Origin: Candidatus Poseidoniaceae archaeon
GTDB lineage: Archaea; Thermoplasmatota; Poseidoniia; Poseidoniales; Poseidoniaceae
DNA: 64,000 bases
Direction of reading: 5' to 3'
NCBI GenBank assembly: GCA_030747695.1
Contig: JASLKG010000004.1
Coordinates: forward strand, 137,184-201,183
The notes beneath the pieces were generated by a model. It was given only the letters and a program-made list of their open reading frames with translations, searched no databases and was not told the origin of the DNA. Positions 1-7,642 of this stretch are shown here, piece by piece; positions within the stretch are counted from its first letter, which is position 1, and every line of letters begins with the position of its first letter. A program made the translations under genes and the position numbers.

Positions 1-6
1 GCGGAA

Positions 7-690
7 ATGAATGATAAGCATAAAGCCATATTAGGACTTTTCTTGGTGGGTTTAGCACCAACTTTTTCGGTTGTTTCATCATTTGGGACCGGTGATGGGT
101 TACTAGGGCAAATAGCATGGGTGACCTCAAAATTGTGGATGTTTGGCTTACCACTATTATGGAGAACAAAAATTGATGTTTTGCCTATTTCATGGTCACG
201 ACCCAATAACGGAGGTTATCGTGATGCGGTGATTATTGGAACCATTTTTTCACTTATTATGATCCTTGCATGGTTAATCGTTGGTAAAGATAGTGTGGAT
301 TATGCAACTTTTTCAAAATCGCTCGAACCCTTTGGACTGACAAATCCCACTTTGTATATTGGTGCAGCTTTATTCTGGATATTGATAAATTCGGTATTGG
401 AAGAATATGTTTTTCGTTGGTTTATCGTTGAGAAGGCTGAATTATTGTTCAAAGGAATGTGGGCTACTGTTTTCTTTTCAGCCTCAATATTTGTGCTGCA
501 TCATTTCTTTGCATTACATTTTTTGGGATTTTCGATTTGGGTTAATCTCCTAGCCTGTCTCGGGCTATTTATTGGTGGCAGTGCATTTAGTTGGTTGTAT
601 GTAAAATACAGGAGCATCTGGATACCATACATCACCCATGCTATGTGTGATATTGTAGTATTTGGAATCGGTTGGGTTATATTATTTTGA
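7..690 (+). CDS. CPBP-family intramembrane metalloprotease (Abi/CAAX-type)
   Basis: A 227-residue multi-pass membrane protein. The family signature is visible: Glu132-Glu133 with Arg137 (EExxxR) in one membrane helix, a His-His pair at 165-166, and His211 with Asp215 (HxxxD) in the last helices. These are the metal and catalytic residues of CPBP (Rce1-like) proteases, which cut substrates inside the membrane. Members serve prenyl-protein processing, bacteriocin self-immunity or regulation; nothing here identifies the substrate. The ATG is only 6 bases from the window edge, so no upstream signal can be judged, but the protein looks full length. It converges on the unknown two-gene operon that follows. 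Confidence 0.8.
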   Translation: MNDKHKAILGLFLVGLAPTFSVVSSFGTGDGLLGQIAWVTSKLWMFGLPLLWRTKIDVLPISWSRPNNGGYRDAVIIGTIFSLIMILAWLIVGKDSVDYATFSKSLEPFGLTNPTLYIGAALFWILINSVLEEYVFRWFIVEKAELLFKGMWATVFFSASIFVLHHFFALHFLGFSIWVNLLACLGLFIGGSAFSWLYVKYRSIWIPYITHAMCDIVVFGIGWVILF

Positions 691-721
691 TTAGCAAAAA
701 GTGTCTTTAGAAAATCTACAA

Positions 722-1870
722 CTATGCGTATGAGACATCGTCCAATTCATCTTTATTATCCCATAACTTATTTGGATTCGTTTTCATAATTTCCATAAGT
801 GGATCAAAATTTCTCTCGATGGATTCCAATATTTCTTCAAGATAAGACAGTTTAGATTCGTGGTGTGAAACTAAGTCCGCCTTTAGATTCTCAATCATGC
901 TTATTGCTTTCACACGTGCTCTACTTAATGCCCCCAGAGATTTTTGATAATGGCCTGTAACCAGATAAGCAATTCCCAAATTATTGTTCAGAGATAGATA
1001 AAGATAATTCATTTCATCAACCCTTTCTGTTGGGAATGGATTTGCAATAATAAGAGCATTTTCATACATGAGAATACCTAAACCTATGCCAGAACTAGAT
1101 GATTCAGTCAGAGTTGCGTATTGTCGCCCCACTGCACTAGCAATGCAATAATCTCCAAAACGTGAAATGAATTTCAGTAGATTAAGTGATGTAGATTTAT
1201 TATCCCATGGTAAATCCTCATCGTCATATTCAGGTCGAGTAATTGAAAATGAGCTGTCTTTTGAATATCGAATTGCAGCAAAGGACTTTGTCAAAAATTC
1301 GAAATTATTTTGTAAATTTGATGACTCACTAAAGATTTGTTTGATATCGCGAAACAATACTAAATCCTCCTGTGACAGGTCTTCGATTGGAGAGTAATAT
1401 TGATTCAATTCATCAGGTAATGAATATTTAGTAACGGGATGAGACCCAAGATCATGATAGGGTTTACCATCTGGTGTGATTTTTGTAAATTTATTAGCTT
1501 CCGCCCTATTTAAAATATGAGGTTTCAAATCTGATATCTTCCAAGTAACTTGCTTCTTTGGGACGCTGTAGATATTTCCCAATTCTGATTCTATAATCAG
1601 TTCCTCGCCTTCTATCCACCCAGGGCAATTATCTGAAACCCAAGTTCGAGTTGCCCATTCACAAATATCGTCACCTCCGGACAATATGCCAGATCTCTTG
1701 ATGTGACCTACTTTGACAATATCCTTATCTTTTGATAAGACATTTCCTAGTTGTTGGGAGGTTGTCCCATGGCGCATTGTATTATTGATATGCTCAAGTA
1801 TTTCTGCTGTATTGCGTGGGTTATCGGCCAGGAACTTTTTGATCTTCTCTCTGATTCTTACGGTTTTCAT
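722..1870 (-). CDS. Unrecognised protein with N-terminal winged-helix-like segment
   Basis: A 382-residue soluble protein that I do not recognise. The first 60 or so residues are basic and helical with the pattern of a winged-helix fold (repeat helices, then KVGHIKRSG as a possible wing). The C-terminal third is helical and TPR-like (NNNLGIAYLVTGHYQKSLGALSRA), followed by a probable coiled coil. No signal peptide or membrane segment is seen. Its ATG overlaps the stop of the upstream gene by one base (TAATG), so the two are translationally coupled. DNA binding by the N-terminus is an inference from the pattern only. Confidence 0.6.
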   Translation of the reverse strand: MKTVRIREKIKKFLADNPRNTAEILEHINNTMRHGTTSQQLGNVLSKDKDIVKVGHIKRSGILSGGDDICEWATRTWVSDNCPGWIEGEELIIESELGNIYSVPKKQVTWKISDLKPHILNRAEANKFTKITPDGKPYHDLGSHPVTKYSLPDELNQYYSPIEDLSQEDLVLFRDIKQIFSESSNLQNNFEFLTKSFAAIRYSKDSSFSITRPEYDDEDLPWDNKSTSLNLLKFISRFGDYCIASAVGRQYATLTESSSSGIGLGILMYENALIIANPFPTERVDEMNYLYLSLNNNLGIAYLVTGHYQKSLGALSRARVKAISMIENLKADLVSHHESKLSYLEEILESIERNFDPLMEIMKTNPNKLWDNKDELDDVSYA

Positions 1871-2547
1871 TAATTTCCACCCCCCAAATTGAATTGCAAT
1901 AAATTGGCAATAAATCCATTTAATAATTTGTGATCGCCACTGAAATGGATTTTGCCTATTTTTAATGTCCCTGATTGACTTACCTCAATTTCTTCCATTG
2001 ACAAAGTCTCAGATTCTGCCTTGAAATTTTCACATTCTGGATCATTTGTACCAAATTCGTTTTGATCAGGGTAATAATCATCGCCACATTTTAAAGTATC
2101 AGCAAATACTTTTTTTGTATCAATTTTAACATAAACACATTTCTGCTTTAGCATTGATTGAATTATTCCTATCACTTTATGCAAATATGTAGCAAACGGT
2201 ACCATTTCTCTAGGGCTAATATCATATTTTATCGGTTGCATTGTATCTTCATGATGTTTTCCATCCACTTTATCAATGAAATTACCTTTTATTGTAGGCA
2301 TTATCTGATTTCCACTAGAAATGCCAATAAGCATTCCATCACAATCGTCGATGATACTCTTACAAAATCCAGACTGTTTCCCTGGAGGTAAAGCAATTGG
2401 ATACTGTATTTCTACTTGGAATAGTTTTGTTTCCCAGTCTAAATCATCAATTTTACTCAATGATTTTTCTAGTTCTGATGAAACGAAATTCACCACATCC
2501 ATCGTCTCCAAAAAAGTCTGACGAACATCTTCTAATTTGTCAGACAT
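1870..2547 (-). CDS. Unrecognised soluble protein, first gene of a two-gene operon
   Basis: About 225 residues, with no signal peptide or membrane helix and no family I recognise. It has an acidic N-terminal helical region, a central beta-rich part and a C-terminus ending in GGGN. An in-frame ATG exists 18 bases upstream (2565), but it lies about 5 bases from a strong TATA-like box (2567-2575). The ATG at 2547 lies about 24 bases from the box centre, as expected for a leaderless archaeal mRNA, so I chose 2547. The gene is followed directly by the 382-residue putative DNA-binding protein. A regulator/partner or accessory system is possible but unproven. Confidence 0.6.
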   Translation of the reverse strand: MSDKLEDVRQTFLETMDVVNFVSSELEKSLSKIDDLDWETKLFQVEIQYPIALPPGKQSGFCKSIIDDCDGMLIGISSGNQIMPTIKGNFIDKVDGKHHEDTMQPIKYDISPREMVPFATYLHKVIGIIQSMLKQKCVYVKIDTKKVFADTLKCGDDYYPDQNEFGTNDPECENFKAESETLSMEEIEVSQSGTLKIGKIHFSGDHKLLNGFIANLLQFNLGGGN

Positions 2548-2566
2548 ATATGTTCGTAGTATCATA

Positions 2567-2575
2567 CATATATAA
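2567..2575 (-). promoter_or_regulatory. TATA-like box of the two-gene operon
   Basis: On the minus strand this reads TTATATATG, in a 55-base AT-rich gap after mdh. Its centre is about 24 bases upstream of the ATG at 2547, which would place the transcription start at or next to the start codon (leaderless). Confidence 0.5.
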
Positions 2576-2622
2576 CAATTTGATGATTTAATAATTTAAA
2601 TTAAATTCGAGTTAAAAAGTTA

Positions 2623-3603
2623 CTAGTACCCCAATATTTCCGATAATTGATTTTTATAAAAATTACCAGATTTTTGAAGGGATGATAATTCTGATTCGGT
2701 TAGTTCCAACTCGAAAATTTTCTCAACACCATTGGAGCCAAGTATACAGGGGACACCAATATACACGTCATCAAGACCATATTGTCCAGTGAGGTAACAG
2801 GAGGCTGGCAATAATCTCCGTCTATCATTTAATACTGATTCAGCCATGATAGCTGCTGCAGAACCTGGTGCGTAAAATGCTGATCCTCTTTCAAGTAATT
2901 TGACAATTTCACCACCACCTGAAGCTGTTCGTGCACTAATCGCTGCAATTCGTTCTTCACTAATTAACTGAGTAATTGGAATTCCACCAACTGTAGTATA
3001 TCTCGGCAAAGGAACCATTGTGTCCCCGTGACCTCCAAGTACCATCGGACTGACGTCCTCTTCAGCGCAATCTAGTTCCATTGCGATGAAGTGTGCCATC
3101 CTCGCACTATCCAAAACTCCTGCTTGTCCAATCACACGTTCGACTGGGAAGCCAGTTACTTTTTGCATGTGATAGGTCATCAAATCCAATGGGTTAGTCA
3201 CCATTACTACAACGCTATCTGGAGCGTGATCCCTAATTCCAGCACCAACCTGAGAGACTATGTCTGCATTTTTCCCAATCAAATCTTCACGTGTCATTCC
3301 CGGCTGTCTTGGAAAACCACTAGTAACAACTACAACATCTGAACCTGAAATATCATTATAGTCTGAAGTACCTATGATTGTGCCATTATAATTTAAGACG
3401 TTACTATTTTGACTCAGATCAAGTGCCTTACCCTTAGCAAATCCCTCATAAATATCGAGTAAAACAATATCTGCTATTTTCATTTGCGCTAACACGAATG
3501 CACATGTTGCACCCACATTACCAGCTCCAATTACTGCAATTTTTCTGCGACCATTAGCCATAGGAATTTCCCCAATATTTAGCCCCAAGCGTAACTCGTC
3601 CAT
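2623..3603 (-). CDS. mdh: Malate dehydrogenase (LDH-like family)
   Basis: An NAD(P)-dependent cytosolic enzyme interconverting malate and oxaloacetate (TCA cycle). The Rossmann motif VIGAGNVGA is near the N-terminus. The mobile substrate loop reads FPRQPGMTREDL, with Arg at both positions expected for malate rather than the Gln of lactate dehydrogenases. The later motifs VTNPLD, GQAGVLDSAR and GGHGDTMVPL carry the catalytic Asp/Arg and His. Start choice is uncertain: a TTG at 3615, ATG at 3603 and ATG at 3561 are in frame. The last gives the usual N-terminus just before the Rossmann strand, while 3603 fits a TATA-like box at 3627-3638 as a leaderless start. Divergent from the transhydrogenase operon. 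Confidence 0.9.
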   Translation of the reverse strand: MDELRLGLNIGEIPMANGRRKIAVIGAGNVGATCAFVLAQMKIADIVLLDIYEGFAKGKALDLSQNSNVLNYNGTIIGTSDYNDISGSDVVVVTSGFPRQPGMTREDLIGKNADIVSQVGAGIRDHAPDSVVVMVTNPLDLMTYHMQKVTGFPVERVIGQAGVLDSARMAHFIAMELDCAEEDVSPMVLGGHGDTMVPLPRYTTVGGIPITQLISEERIAAISARTASGGGEIVKLLERGSAFYAPGSAAAIMAESVLNDRRRLLPASCYLTGQYGLDDVYIGVPCILGSNGVEKIFELELTESELSSLQKSGNFYKNQLSEILGY

Positions 3604-3626
3604 AAGGTTAGGCAATAGATTCCAGC

Positions 3627-3638
3627 AAATTAATTATC
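3627..3638 (-). promoter_or_regulatory. AT-rich TATA-like element in the mdh/pntAA divergent region
   Basis: On the minus strand this reads GATAATTAATTT and lies about 29 bases upstream of the mdh ATG at 3603. The 118-base intergenic region between mdh and pntAA must hold promoters for both directions. No other clear element was seen, although the part just before pntAA is GC-richer with a long spaced GGTGG/CCACC complement. Confidence 0.35.
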
Positions 3639-3721
3639 AATACTCGACCGTGTCGTTCAATAACCGGATTACGGTGGGGGTTGGCATCGGGTGTGACAAT
3701 GTCCACCCAAGAGGTGTTTTC

Positions 3722-4885
3722 ATGAAGATTGGTGTACCTATGGAACCTAAGGGTGAAACTAGAGTTGCGATTGTACCTGGGAGTATGAAAAAATTAGTTA
3801 AATCTGGTTTCGAAGTGATTGTTGAACATAATGCTGGTGTAGCCGCAAATTATCATGATAGTGATTATGAAGAAGCCGGTGCAAAGATTGCCGATCGTAA
3901 AACTGTAATGGAATGTGAAATTATTATTTCAATCAGAATGGTTGATGTTGACGAATTATCCAAAGATCAAGTTATTGCATGCGTTGCTGACCCATTCCGT
4001 CATCCTGAAAAGGTAAATGATTGCATAAATTCAGGTATTACTCTTCTAAGTATGGATATGATTCCAAGAAGACTTTCACGTGCACAATCAATGGATGTTA
4101 ATTCCAGCCAAGACAATCTTGCAGGGTACAAAGCAGTTCTATTAGGCGCTTCACACGTCCCTAGAGGTATACCTATGATGACCACATCTGCTGGGACTGT
4201 ACGTCCCGCAAAGGTAGTAATAATGGGTTCTGGTGTAGCGGGTCTTCAAGCAATAGCTACAGCAAAACGGTTGGGGGCTATTGTCTATGCATCTGATGTA
4301 AGGAAATCTGCTGCCGAGCAAATTGAGTCGGTGGGTGGAAGATTCATCGAAGTGGATGGCATGGATGATTTCGAAGATGAATCTGGATATGCAAAACCCT
4401 TGACTCCAGAATTTATTCAAAAAGTCAATGACACTGTATGTGAAGTTGCCAGTGAAGCTGACATAATTGTTACTACAGCACGTATTTTCGGCAGACCTGC
4501 GCCCATAACCGTTCCTAAATCTGCTATTGATAATTTCAAATCCGGTGCTGTTGTAGTTGACATGAATGCAGATGTCGGAGGTAATTGTGAAATGACGAAA
4601 CAAGGAGAGGTATTCACAACTGATAATGGCGTTATCATTGTAGGAACTTCAAATCTTCCAGGCACACTGGCCAATACCGCATCAATGCTATATTCAAATA
4701 ACCTTACAACATTCATCACAAGTTTGGTTGACAAAGAAAATGGATTCCAAATCTCTGAAGAAGACGACATATTAGTCGGAGCTCCGGAAGGAAATGATTT
4801 TCATGTTCCGGGAATGGGCGGAGTTCTAATCTGTAAGGATGGAGAAATACATCCAAAACAAACACGATTAGGAGGTGTACTTTGA
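3722..4885 (+). CDS. pntAA: NAD(P) transhydrogenase alpha subunit, soluble part (PntAA)
   Basis: The NAD(H)-binding domain I of proton-translocating transhydrogenase, which couples hydride transfer from NADH to NADP+ with proton re-entry and so supplies NADPH. The alanine-dehydrogenase/PNT N-terminal domain begins MKIGVPMEPKGETRVAI. The Rossmann motif GSGVAG is at residues 169-174, and the NAD site ends with the VVVDMNADVGGN region. The length (387 residues) matches the split alpha-1 form. The ATG at 3722 is chosen over a GTG at 3650 because GAGGTG sits 6 bases before it and the protein then starts exactly where the family does. The TGA overlaps the ATG of pntAB. Three-gene operon. Confidence 0.93.
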   Translation: MKIGVPMEPKGETRVAIVPGSMKKLVKSGFEVIVEHNAGVAANYHDSDYEEAGAKIADRKTVMECEIIISIRMVDVDELSKDQVIACVADPFRHPEKVNDCINSGITLLSMDMIPRRLSRAQSMDVNSSQDNLAGYKAVLLGASHVPRGIPMMTTSAGTVRPAKVVIMGSGVAGLQAIATAKRLGAIVYASDVRKSAAEQIESVGGRFIEVDGMDDFEDESGYAKPLTPEFIQKVNDTVCEVASEADIIVTTARIFGRPAPITVPKSAIDNFKSGAVVVDMNADVGGNCEMTKQGEVFTTDNGVIIVGTSNLPGTLANTASMLYSNNLTTFITSLVDKENGFQISEEDDILVGAPEGNDFHVPGMGGVLICKDGEIHPKQTRLGGVL

Positions 4886-5193
4886 TGACCCCAGAAATGT
4901 TAATTGGTTCGATTACGCTATTCATACTGACTATTTTCCTTGGTTTTGAATTGATCACTAAAGTTCCTTCAATGCTACACACTCCTCTCATGAGTGGAGC
5001 TAATGCTATTTCTGGAATTAGCGTAGTCGGTGCATTAATGGGTGCAAATGTCGCATATGAGGGAGGGCAAACTGTCGTTAGTGGAATACTAGCTTTCGTA
5101 GCTTTAGTACTTGCAATGATTAACGTTGTGGGCGGATTTGCAGTAACAAATAGAATGTTGAATATGATTGCTGGAAAGAAGAGGGGTGCCTGA
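4885..5193 (+). CDS. pntAB: NAD(P) transhydrogenase alpha-2 membrane subunit (PntAB)
   Basis: A 102-residue protein with three or four hydrophobic helices, forming part of the proton channel (domain II) of the transhydrogenase. The family pattern is clear: FLGFELITKVPSMLHTPLMSG then a glycine-rich helix and VVGGFAVTNRML. It starts at ATG 4885 inside the pntAA stop (TGATG), with a strong GGAGGTG Shine-Dalgarno at 4871-4877. Its stop is one base before the pntB ATG. The very tight spacing implies coupled synthesis of the three subunits. Confidence 0.92.
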   Translation: MTPEMLIGSITLFILTIFLGFELITKVPSMLHTPLMSGANAISGISVVGALMGANVAYEGGQTVVSGILAFVALVLAMINVVGGFAVTNRMLNMIAGKKRGA

Positions 5194-5194
5194 T

Positions 5195-6616
5195 ATGTTC
5201 GAAGATTGGGTGACTTTTGGATATTTACTTTCTGCTGCACTATTCATCTTTGGGCTGAAAAAATTAGGACATCCTAGAACTGCACCTAGGGGTAATCAAT
5301 ATGGCATGATGGGGATGGCTGTTGCTGTAATTACTACGGTAATTGACATGCACTTCGATGGGGGAATAATTGGCTGGACTATTATTGGATCAGGATTGAT
5401 TATTGGATCAATAATTGGGTACATCATGGCTGTCAAAGTTGAGATGACTGGTATGCCTGAAATGGTTGCTCTGTTCAATGGATTTGGTGGTGCAGCTTCT
5501 GCGCTTGTGGCTCTTTCAGAGGCATGGAAATGGATTGAGGAAAATGCTGCTCCTGAACCTAGTTTGGGTACAACTGTCACAGTAGTTGCAGCTGGTCTTT
5601 CAGCATTGGTTGGGTGGATGACTTTGACTGGTTCCTTGCTTGCAATGTACAAATTAAAGGGCGGTGTAGAGATATTTGGAAAATGGTTTAGAACTCCAAC
5701 ATGGGGTCCAGCATGGTTAAATCCAATCAAGGGACTTCTTTTCATCTCAGTTATTGCATTGATTTACCTAAGCATTGAAGATCCAACTAATACAGAATAC
5801 ATTTGGGGTATCATTGGTATTTCATGTGTTCTTGGTATAATTTTGGTTTTACCAATCGGTGGTGCAGATATGCCAGTCGTAGTAAGTCTTCTAAATTCAT
5901 TATCAGGAATCGCTGCTGCATTTACTGGATTTATTATCAATAATAGTGTACTAATAATCGCAGGAAGTCTTGTAGGTGCATCAGGATTAATTTTGACTAT
6001 AATTATGTGTAAAGCAATGAATAGACAGCTTGCCGATGTTCTGTTCAAATCCTTCGGTGGTACAGACAAGCAGCAATTAACTCGGACGAAAACAGGTAGC
6101 GATCCTGAGGAAGTTGCAATGATGCTAGATGGCGCACAAAAAGTGATAATAGTTCCTGGATATGGTATGGCAGTTAGTCAATGCCAACACCAGGTGAAAG
6201 AATTCGCTGATTTGCTTAGTGACCGATTTGATACTGAGGTAAAATATGCAATACATCCTGTTGCTGGAAGAATGCCAGGGCACATGAATGTTCTATTGGC
6301 TGAAGCAAATGTTCCATATGAACAGCTTATCGAAATGGATGAAATTAATCCGGAATTCCCGGAATGTGATATGGCAGTTGTGATTGGTGCAAACGATACT
6401 TGTAATCCCGTAGCAAGAAGTGGTGAAGGTCCGTTAGCAGGCATGCCAATAATTGATGCTGACCAAGCACGCACTGTATGTATAATTAAGAGAAGTCTAT
6501 CTGTAGGTTATGCTGGTGTTGATAATGACTTGTTTTACGAAGATAAAACAATGATGTTATTCGGCGACGGTAAAGCCATGATGACTGAACTCAATAATGC
6601 TATGAAGGAACTATGA
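5195..6616 (+). CDS. pntB: NAD(P) transhydrogenase beta subunit (PntB)
   Basis: A 473-residue protein with eight or nine transmembrane helices (rest of the proton channel) followed by the NADP(H)-binding domain III. The membrane part carries the conserved EMTGMPEMVALFNGFGGAAS stretch. The C-terminal domain shows VPGYGMAVSQCQH, HPVAGRMPGHMNVLLAEA, VIGANDTCNPVA and KRSLSVGYAGVDNDLF, all typical of the NADP site. The ATG at 5195 is chosen because it follows the pntAB stop directly. A GC-rich hairpin lies 16 bases after the stop. Transhydrogenase is uncommon in archaea, so past transfer from bacteria is plausible. Confidence 0.95.
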   Translation: MFEDWVTFGYLLSAALFIFGLKKLGHPRTAPRGNQYGMMGMAVAVITTVIDMHFDGGIIGWTIIGSGLIIGSIIGYIMAVKVEMTGMPEMVALFNGFGGAASALVALSEAWKWIEENAAPEPSLGTTVTVVAAGLSALVGWMTLTGSLLAMYKLKGGVEIFGKWFRTPTWGPAWLNPIKGLLFISVIALIYLSIEDPTNTEYIWGIIGISCVLGIILVLPIGGADMPVVVSLLNSLSGIAAAFTGFIINNSVLIIAGSLVGASGLILTIIMCKAMNRQLADVLFKSFGGTDKQQLTRTKTGSDPEEVAMMLDGAQKVIIVPGYGMAVSQCQHQVKEFADLLSDRFDTEVKYAIHPVAGRMPGHMNVLLAEANVPYEQLIEMDEINPEFPECDMAVVIGANDTCNPVARSGEGPLAGMPIIDADQARTVCIIKRSLSVGYAGVDNDLFYEDKTMMLFGDGKAMMTELNNAMKEL

Positions 6617-6632
6617 GTTCACTACTAATTGA

Positions 6633-6650
6633 CCGCCCCTTTAGGGGCGG
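6633..6650. terminator. GC-rich hairpin after pntB
   Basis: A perfect 7-bp inverted repeat, CCGCCCC-TTTA-GGGGCGG, in otherwise AT-rich DNA, 16 bases after the pntB stop and 44 before the next ATG. There is no T-run after it, so it may be a 3' stabiliser, a weak terminator or part of the next gene's leader rather than a classical terminator. Confidence 0.45.
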
Positions 6651-6694
6651 AAGTGTGAAAATATTCAATAACGAACCACAGGTGGCCAAGAACA

Positions 6695-7642
6695 ATGTCC
6701 CGGAGATTGAGCTTATTATTGGTCTCAATTCTTTCTATTCTTCTAATAGCGCCAGCCTTTGGTTTTTCAGAAGGACCTCCATGGCTCCAAAATGATAGGA
6801 TTGTACCTGAAGAGGGTTGCACATGCCATGGAGCAGGTGGTTCTCCATCTACTGATATCACAATCTCAATTAGTGGAGTTCCGCGTACATATACAACTGG
6901 AACGACATACAATATGACCATTGATTTAGTACATGCATCAAATTCCAATGGTGGTTTCATGTTATGGGATTATGGAGGCGGTACATTTGCTGAAACAAGT
7001 GGAATTATTTTCGTTGAAAATTCAAATGGCGCTATATCCCATGATTCCGTAGGTAATGGATGGGTCGTATCTTGGACTGCTCCTGCAGAAGATACTGGTG
7101 ATATTCATTTCTCATTAGCAGGTAATGCCGCCGATAATAGCGGCAGTGCTGACGAAGGCGATCATTGGAATACTCTTTCCTTTACAATAAGTGCGCCCGG
7201 AACAGCAACTGATGATTCTGATCCATCCTTGCGCACAATTTCTGTAGGAGACTATGAGGCGTTATTTGGTCAAAAATCTGCAGAAGAAATTGAAGCAGAA
7301 AGGCAAGCTGAACTTGCTGCCAATTATTTTGAGCAAGGTAATCTATACTTTTGGACAACTCTATCAATATTGATTATCGCTGCTGTAATACAAGGCGAAT
7401 TCTATGAAAGAAGATTTTCGGGCGGACCTCCCCATCTTGACATGAACCTAGCAATACCGCAAGGTATCATTCGAGGGATTCTTAGTGTTGGGTTGCTAAT
7501 ATTACTAGGATGGTCCGTGGATGTTAACCTCCCATGGGGTTACATTTTGGTTATCACAATGTGTGCTCTTTGGTCCATCTTTGGAGTTTACCGCACTGTA
7601 GTGCAAGCAAGAGCACCAAAATTGGCCAAAGATTTGGTATGA
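6695..7642 (+). CDS. Membrane-anchored protein with CxCH motif and Reeler/anchor-V-like domain
   Basis: A 315-residue protein with an N-terminal signal peptide (RLSLLLVSILSILLIAPAFG). Just after the predicted cleavage it carries EEGCTCHGAGG, a Cys-x-Cys-His motif. An extracellular beta domain of about 120 residues follows, resembling the Reeler / choice-of-anchor V type. The C-terminus has a charged linker and two or three membrane helices (about 220-305). CxCH is one residue shorter than the classical c-type heme site CxxCH, so heme binding is only a possibility; a CcmE-like heme chaperone is encoded 7 kb away. SD GGTGG is about 9 bases before the ATG. Its stop overlaps the TatC-like gene, implying co-translation. 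Confidence 0.65.
   Translation: MSRRLSLLLVSILSILLIAPAFGFSEGPPWLQNDRIVPEEGCTCHGAGGSPSTDITISISGVPRTYTTGTTYNMTIDLVHASNSNGGFMLWDYGGGTFAETSGIIFVENSNGAISHDSVGNGWVVSWTAPAEDTGDIHFSLAGNAADNSGSADEGDHWNTLSFTISAPGTATDDSDPSLRTISVGDYEALFGQKSAEEIEAERQAELAANYFEQGNLYFWTTLSILIIAAVIQGEFYERRFSGGPPHLDMNLAIPQGIIRGILSVGLLILLGWSVDVNLPWGYILVITMCALWSIFGVYRTVVQARAPKLAKDLV

Noticed and set aside
2623-3603. Lactate dehydrogenase
   Set aside because: The substrate loop has Arg (RQPGMTR) rather than the Gln expected for lactate.
3650-3721. GTG start adding 24 residues to PntAA
   Set aside because: The family begins at MKIGVP, and GAGGTG lies correctly before ATG 3722.
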